In this document: positions 6,426 to 10,060 of the stretch, piece by piece
How positions within the stretch are numbered: the stretch's first letter is position 1
Layout of the letters: every line of letters begins with the position of its first letter
Assembly: GCA_013298375.1 (NCBI GenBank)
Contig: JAAFHM010000149.1
Coordinates: 1 to 10,060 of the forward strand
Direction: 5' to 3'
Origin: Ignavibacteria bacterium
GTDB lineage: Bacteria > Bacteroidota > Ignavibacteria > Kapaibacteriales > UBA4661
DNA length: 10,060 bases
Program-made: the position numbers and the translations under genes
The notes under the pieces: generated by a model
What the model was told of the DNA's origin: nothing
Databases searched by the model: none
Seen by the model: the letters and a program-made list of their open reading frames with translations, nothing else

Positions 6426-6906
6426 GCGCAAAAAGAGAACGGAGATAGGGGACAAAAAGTGGTATATCGCCAGGGGCAATAGAGCGCTCTTCCTGTGTTG
6501 CTTGATAATAAAACTCAAGGGAATTATCGGTGCATTCCACATCAATCCGTTTACCTTCTGCATCGCTCCAAGACAGGGCTAGAAAGCCTTCTTCGGTCAT
6601 AAACATTGATGGTATTGGTGCTGTTTGCAAGACATCGGCGAAGAGTTGTAATCGAAAGAGTCCTGAAATTGATAACGGCTGCCCCGCACCAAAGCGCCAT
6701 CCGGGACGATAGTCCGCAAATTCTCGCAAGCGCATTAAGCCGTTTGTGCCAAGAATTGCAAGCGTACTAGCTGAAACATACACCCATACCCTTACATCAG
6801 GGGAAGCGGGGTTTCTCGTCGGAATAGCCAAAGCGTCACCCAATTGGATTGAATCGGCTGACAGATCTGCGAAAGCAGTCGTTGGTATAGCTTGAACGGT
6901 TGACAT
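6409..6906 (-). CDS. ORF165: conserved-type hypothetical protein, first gene of a two-gene module
   Basis: The 165-aa product appears cytoplasmic, with no signal peptide or TM helix. Around residues 55-90 it has LMRLREFADYRPGWRFGAGQ followed by a helix (SISGLFRLQLFADVL). At 98-113 it has IPSMFMTEEGFLALSW, then IDVECTDN and EFYY. The combination L-x-x-x-x-Y-x-x-GW-x-x-G-x-G-x-P, a helix, P-x-x-F-x-T-x-x-G-x-L-x-L-x-W, then I-x-V-E, resembles, from memory, small proteins with a GWDG-type motif that are commonly encoded just upstream of an ORF183-like partner. I know of no established function. The frame can open with TTG at 6942, but the ATG at 6906 is preferred. It begins 74 nt downstream of the uvrA stop and its 3' end overlaps ORF183 by 17 nt, so the pair is probably translated together. 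Confidence 0.7.
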   Translation of the reverse strand: MSTVQAIPTTAFADLSADSIQLGDALAIPTRNPASPDVRVWVYVSASTLAILGTNGLMRLREFADYRPGWRFGAGQPLSISGLFRLQLFADVLQTAPIPSMFMTEEGFLALSWSDAEGKRIDVECTDNSLEFYYQATQEERSIAPGDIPLFVPYLRSLFAHDLPA

Positions 6907-6980
6907 AGACGAGAATTGAATAATGAAGCGGTGCCTAGCCAAGCAAATTTACGAAATTCCGCCGAAATTATTTCACAAAA

Positions 6981-9830
6981 TCACCCCAAAATCTCCCGTA
7001 AAAACCGCCCCGTATGCGAGGCTTTCACTTTGGCAATTGCTTCCGGCGTTCCGGCTGCAACGACCATTCCACCGCCTGCTCCGGCTTCGGGACCCATGTC
7101 AATTATCCAGTCGGCGCATTTCATTACGTCGGTATTGTGTTCGACGATAACGAGTGAATGCCCGCGCTGCACGAGTTCTTGAAAACAGGAAATCAGCTTC
7201 GCAATATCGTCGAAATGCAGCCCTGTTGTGGGTTCGTCAAAAATAAAAAGCGTTGATTCGCTGGATTTTTCCTGCAAATGTGCTGCCAGCTTGACGCGCT
7301 GCGCCTCGCCGCCGGAAAGAGTTGTGCCGGGTTGCCCCATGCGCATATAACCCAAGCCCACTTTTTGCAAGGTCTCAATGCGAGAAGTGATGCGGTCTTC
7401 GCCCTGAAAAAACTCTACCGCCTCATCAATCGTCATGTTCAGCACATCCACGATGGATTTACCTCGCCAATGGATGCTGTGTGCCTCTTTTTTGTAGCGT
7501 GTGCCACGGCATTCCTCGCATTCAAGGTATAAATCCGCCAAAAACTGCATTTCAATTTTGACCATTCCGTCGCCTTGGCACGTCTCGCAGCGCCCGCCCG
7601 GAACGTTAAATGAGAACGACCCTGCTCGCCAGCCAAGCTGCTTTGAGGCTTGCGTCATGGCAAAAATATCACGGATGTAGTCGAATGCCTTGGTGTAGGT
7701 GGCGGGCGTGGAGCGAGGCGATTTCCCGATGGGTGATTGGTCAACCATTTCCACGTGCTGAATATGTTCCCAGCCGATAATGTTGGTGTGCTTGCCGACC
7801 GACTGCACGGGCTGACCGAGTTTGCGCAAAAGCCCGTTGTAGAAAACATCGTGAACAAATGTGGATTTGCCAGAGCCGCTTACGCCCGTGACGACGACCA
7901 TTGTGCCAAGCGGAATTTCTACGTCAATATTTTTAAGATTGTTCTCAAACGCTTCTTTCACAACGAGACGTTTTCCATTGCCTTTATTCCGTATTTTGGG
8001 AATAGGAATTTCCATGCGACCCGATAAATACTTGCCTGTGAGCGATTCTTCATGCACCAAAATTTCATCGTGCGTCCCTTGAAAAACAACCTCCCCGCCG
8101 CGCTCTCCGGCGCGAGGACCCATATCCACCAGCATATCGGCGCGGCGCATAATGTCTTCATCGTGTTCGACGACAATCACCGTATTGCCCAAATTGCGAA
8201 GACGTTCCATTACCGAAATCATGCGTTCCGTATCGCGCGGGTGAAGACCAATACTGGGTTCGTCCAAAACGTACAGCGCCCCGACAAGTGAGGAGCCGAT
8301 AGAGGTTGCGAGGTTAATGCGCTGCACCTCACCGCCCGAAAGCGTGTGTGCAAGACGGTCAAGCGTCAAATATCCAAGCCCCATGCGGTTCAGGAGTTCT
8401 AAGCGCACGGTGATTTCCTTCAAAATCCGCTCGGCGATGGCAGTTTGGTAATCGCTTAATGAGAGACTCGTGAAAAAATTACTCGCTTCTTCGAGTGTCA
8501 TATTCACAACTGCCGGAATATTTTTCCCGCCAACAAAGGTCTGCCGAGCCGATAGCTTCAGCCGCGAACCGCCGCATTCATGGCAGCGCGTGTAACCGCG
8601 ATAGCGACTCATCAAGACGCGGTACTGCATTTTCTGATAATTATCTTCGACCATCTGGAAAAAGCCCTTTACACCAGTAAATTTGCCGCTCCCGTTCCAG
8701 ACAAAATCAAATTCCTCGCGGGAAAGGTTTGTTATGGGCGTGTCGAGGCTGATATTGCGCTTAGTGCCTTCGGCAACGAGTAATTCCTGATATTTTAGGT
8801 GCGACGGGGTTTGAAATGGCTGAATTGCGCCATCGGCAAGAGTTTTTTGCTTATTGGGAATCACTAAATCTTCATCAATGCCCATCGTGCGCCCAAAACC
8901 TTCGCAGGTTGGGCAAGCGCCAAGCGGATTATTGAAGGAAAAAAGGCGCGGTTGCGGTTCGTCGTAAATAATGCCGCTTGTGGCACATTCGTAGATATTG
9001 CTAAATTTTAGGTCGCTTTTGGTGGAGATGTTGCGGACGACACACCGCCCCGCACCTTGCGCAAAGGACAATTCCAGCGAATCGCTAAGGCGCGTCTGCA
9101 CGTCGGCATCCTCACGAAAAACAATACGGTCAACGAGGACAAACACGTCATTTTTCGCAGTTTTCGAGGGAAGTTTTTCGGTGTTGAGGTCAAGAATAGT
9201 ATCGCCGTCTTGCAGTACGACGCGGAAAAATCCCTGCTGTTTGATGTTGTCAATTTCGTCTGCAAGTGAGTGTTTATCATGGTTCTGGAGCGGAAAGAGA
9301 ATATACAGGCGTTCATCGGCTTTGGTGGCGGTGCGAATATCGGCAAGTGCTGATTCGGGTGTGTCTTTGCGAACGAGTTTACCCGAAACATGGCAGTACG
9401 TCTCCCCGACGCGACCCCAGAGAAGGCGCATATAATCGTACACTTCGGTCGTTGTGCCGACGGTGGAGCGTGGATTGCGGGAGATAGTTTTTTGCTGGAT
9501 TGCAATGGCGGGGGGAATCCCCGTGATAACGTCCACGTCGGGCTTATTCATCCGCTCCAAAAACTGACGAGCGTAGGAGGAAAGCGACTCCATGAAGCGC
9601 CTCTGCCCTTCGGCATAGATGGTATCAAATGCCAATGACGATTTGCCAGAGCCGCTCACGCCTGTTATGACGATGAGTTTATTTCGTGGCAGGTCAATCG
9701 AAACGTTCTTGAGATTGTGCTGTCTTGCCCCGCGCACAGCAATAGTGCGGCGTGGCGAAGGCGTAGAAAGCGCATCAAGAGGCGCATTGGGAGTGGCTTG
9801 GGGAGGAGTTTCGGCGAGGGTGGTTTTCAC
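6981..9830 (-). CDS. uvrA: Excinuclease ABC subunit UvrA
   Basis: UvrA is the ATP-driven damage sensor of nucleotide excision repair that loads UvrB on DNA. The 949-aa product is full length (E. coli UvrA is 940 aa). The first ABC half has Walker A GVSGSGKS at 57-64, signature LSGGEVQR at 498-505 and Walker B LYVLDEPSIGLH at 519-530. The second has GVSGSGKST at 649-657, LSGGEAQR at 838-845 and LFIFDEPTTGLH at 861-872, with H-loops VVEHDED and VIVEHNTD. The C-terminal zinc finger is intact (Cys748, 751, 771, 774). The first zinc module is degenerate: Cys282 is followed by Ser285 where a second Cys is usual, with Cys306 and Cys309 kept, and the region near 146 has one Cys. The start is GTG at 9830: upstream the frame reaches a stop with no ATG, GTG or TTG. 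It is the first gene of the minus-strand operon. Confidence 0.97.
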   Translation of the reverse strand: MKTTLAETPPQATPNAPLDALSTPSPRRTIAVRGARQHNLKNVSIDLPRNKLIVITGVSGSGKSSLAFDTIYAEGQRRFMESLSSYARQFLERMNKPDVDVITGIPPAIAIQQKTISRNPRSTVGTTTEVYDYMRLLWGRVGETYCHVSGKLVRKDTPESALADIRTATKADERLYILFPLQNHDKHSLADEIDNIKQQGFFRVVLQDGDTILDLNTEKLPSKTAKNDVFVLVDRIVFREDADVQTRLSDSLELSFAQGAGRCVVRNISTKSDLKFSNIYECATSGIIYDEPQPRLFSFNNPLGACPTCEGFGRTMGIDEDLVIPNKQKTLADGAIQPFQTPSHLKYQELLVAEGTKRNISLDTPITNLSREEFDFVWNGSGKFTGVKGFFQMVEDNYQKMQYRVLMSRYRGYTRCHECGGSRLKLSARQTFVGGKNIPAVVNMTLEEASNFFTSLSLSDYQTAIAERILKEITVRLELLNRMGLGYLTLDRLAHTLSGGEVQRINLATSIGSSLVGALYVLDEPSIGLHPRDTERMISVMERLRNLGNTVIVVEHDEDIMRRADMLVDMGPRAGERGGEVVFQGTHDEILVHEESLTGKYLSGRMEIPIPKIRNKGNGKRLVVKEAFENNLKNIDVEIPLGTMVVVTGVSGSGKSTFVHDVFYNGLLRKLGQPVQSVGKHTNIIGWEHIQHVEMVDQSPIGKSPRSTPATYTKAFDYIRDIFAMTQASKQLGWRAGSFSFNVPGGRCETCQGDGMVKIEMQFLADLYLECEECRGTRYKKEAHSIHWRGKSIVDVLNMTIDEAVEFFQGEDRITSRIETLQKVGLGYMRMGQPGTTLSGGEAQRVKLAAHLQEKSSESTLFIFDEPTTGLHFDDIAKLISCFQELVQRGHSLVIVEHNTDVMKCADWIIDMGPEAGAGGGMVVAAGTPEAIAKVKASHTGRFLREILG

Positions 9831-9841
9831 AGCGCGATTGC

Positions 9842-9868
9842 GGGTTTGTAGAACAAAACGACAAACCC
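9842..9868. promoter_or_regulatory. Perfect 8-bp inverted repeat in the uvrA leader
   Basis: GGGTTTGT (9842-9849) and ACAAACCC (9861-9868) are exact inverted copies separated by 11 nt, ending 11 nt before the uvrA GTG start. It could be an operator for a dimeric repressor (uvrA is LexA-controlled in many bacteria, though this sequence matches no LexA box I know) or an mRNA hairpin limiting ribosome access. No clear Shine-Dalgarno sequence is present. A weak TACAAT on the minus strand (9909-9904) is the nearest -10-like element, without a good -35. Confidence 0.4.
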
Positions 9869-9952
9869 TAAACTTACGGAAAAACTATGGTTTGCCGAAA
9901 TTATTGTATCAGAAACTTGATGGAATACTGCATTATTCGTAACTGAAATCGG

Positions 9953-10044
9953 ATATGAATGTCCATGAATCACACGAATCTAATTTTTTTGAATAATAAT
10001 TCTTTCAAATCTCATTATTCGTGAGGATTCGTGCAATTCGTGGA
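9953..10044. repeat. Phased ATTCGTG / CACGAAT inverted repeat cluster
   Basis: On the right side ATTCGTG occurs exactly at 10017, 10027 and 10036, at steps of 10 and 9 bp. On the left side the complementary core GAAT occurs at 9957, 9967 and 9976 (the last within CACGAAT, 9973-9979), with the same steps of 10 and 9 bp. The two sides form an imperfect palindrome around an AT-rich centre of about 36 bp that includes a run of seven T. No coding frame is evident. It looks like a REP or MITE-type intergenic element rather than a terminator. Confidence 0.5.
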
Positions 10045-10060
10045 TGATTTATTGAGACTT

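Noticed and set aside
6426..6563. N-terminal extension of ORF183 from an ATG at 6563
   Set aside because: It would overlap ORF165 by 155 nt; the extension is an out-of-frame reading of the conserved-looking ORF165 C-terminus.
9953..10060. CRISPR array at the right edge
   Set aside because: The repeated unit is only 7 bp with 2-3 bp between copies, far below CRISPR repeat and spacer lengths, and copies occur in both orientations.

Overview
The window looks like a chromosomal segment from a bacterium of the Bacteroidota/Chlorobiota (FCB) neighbourhood. The grounds are a UvrA with the Bacteroidota-like degenerate first zinc knuckles, a long secreted PIG-L deacetylase of the kind common in that group, a signal peptidase II lipoprotein, and starts that mostly lack Shine-Dalgarno sequences. 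This placement is an inference; no rRNA or tRNA is present to confirm it.

Left part (1-711): an AT-rich stretch. It holds a minus-strand open frame running off the left edge that resembles the N-terminus of a family 2 glycosyltransferase but has no ATG, and then a plus-strand lipoprotein of unknown function. Base composition rises clearly after about 711. Next is a minus-strand sugar-nucleotide reductase of the RmlD/SDR type (860-1804). It diverges from a two-gene plus-strand unit (1899-3036): a two-TM protein with a possible bacterial PH-like domain, and a protein with a signal peptide and a C-terminal TM anchor. The convergent gap after this unit (3037-3285) contains a frameshifted relic of an IS5-family transposase.

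Right part (3286-9830): four minus-strand genes that can be read as one operon in the order uvrA, ORF165, ORF183, PIG-L deacetylase. The last three are packed with a 17-nt overlap and then a 4-nt ATGA overlap, so translational coupling is likely. UvrA is the damage-recognition ATPase of nucleotide excision repair. ORF165 and ORF183 look like a two-gene module of unknown function; ORF183 carries an unusual cysteine-rich threefold internal repeat. The deacetylase is predicted to be exported and to have a metal-dependent N-acetyl hydrolase domain plus a large C-terminal extension.

Right edge (9831-10060): the uvrA leader has a perfect 8-bp inverted repeat just before a GTG start. It is followed by an AT-rich region with phased ATTCGTG/CACGAAT repeats arranged as an imperfect palindrome. 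No CRISPR array, tRNA, rRNA, intact mobile element or phage gene was seen. The best candidates for something undescribed are the ORF165/ORF183 pair and its internal repeat.
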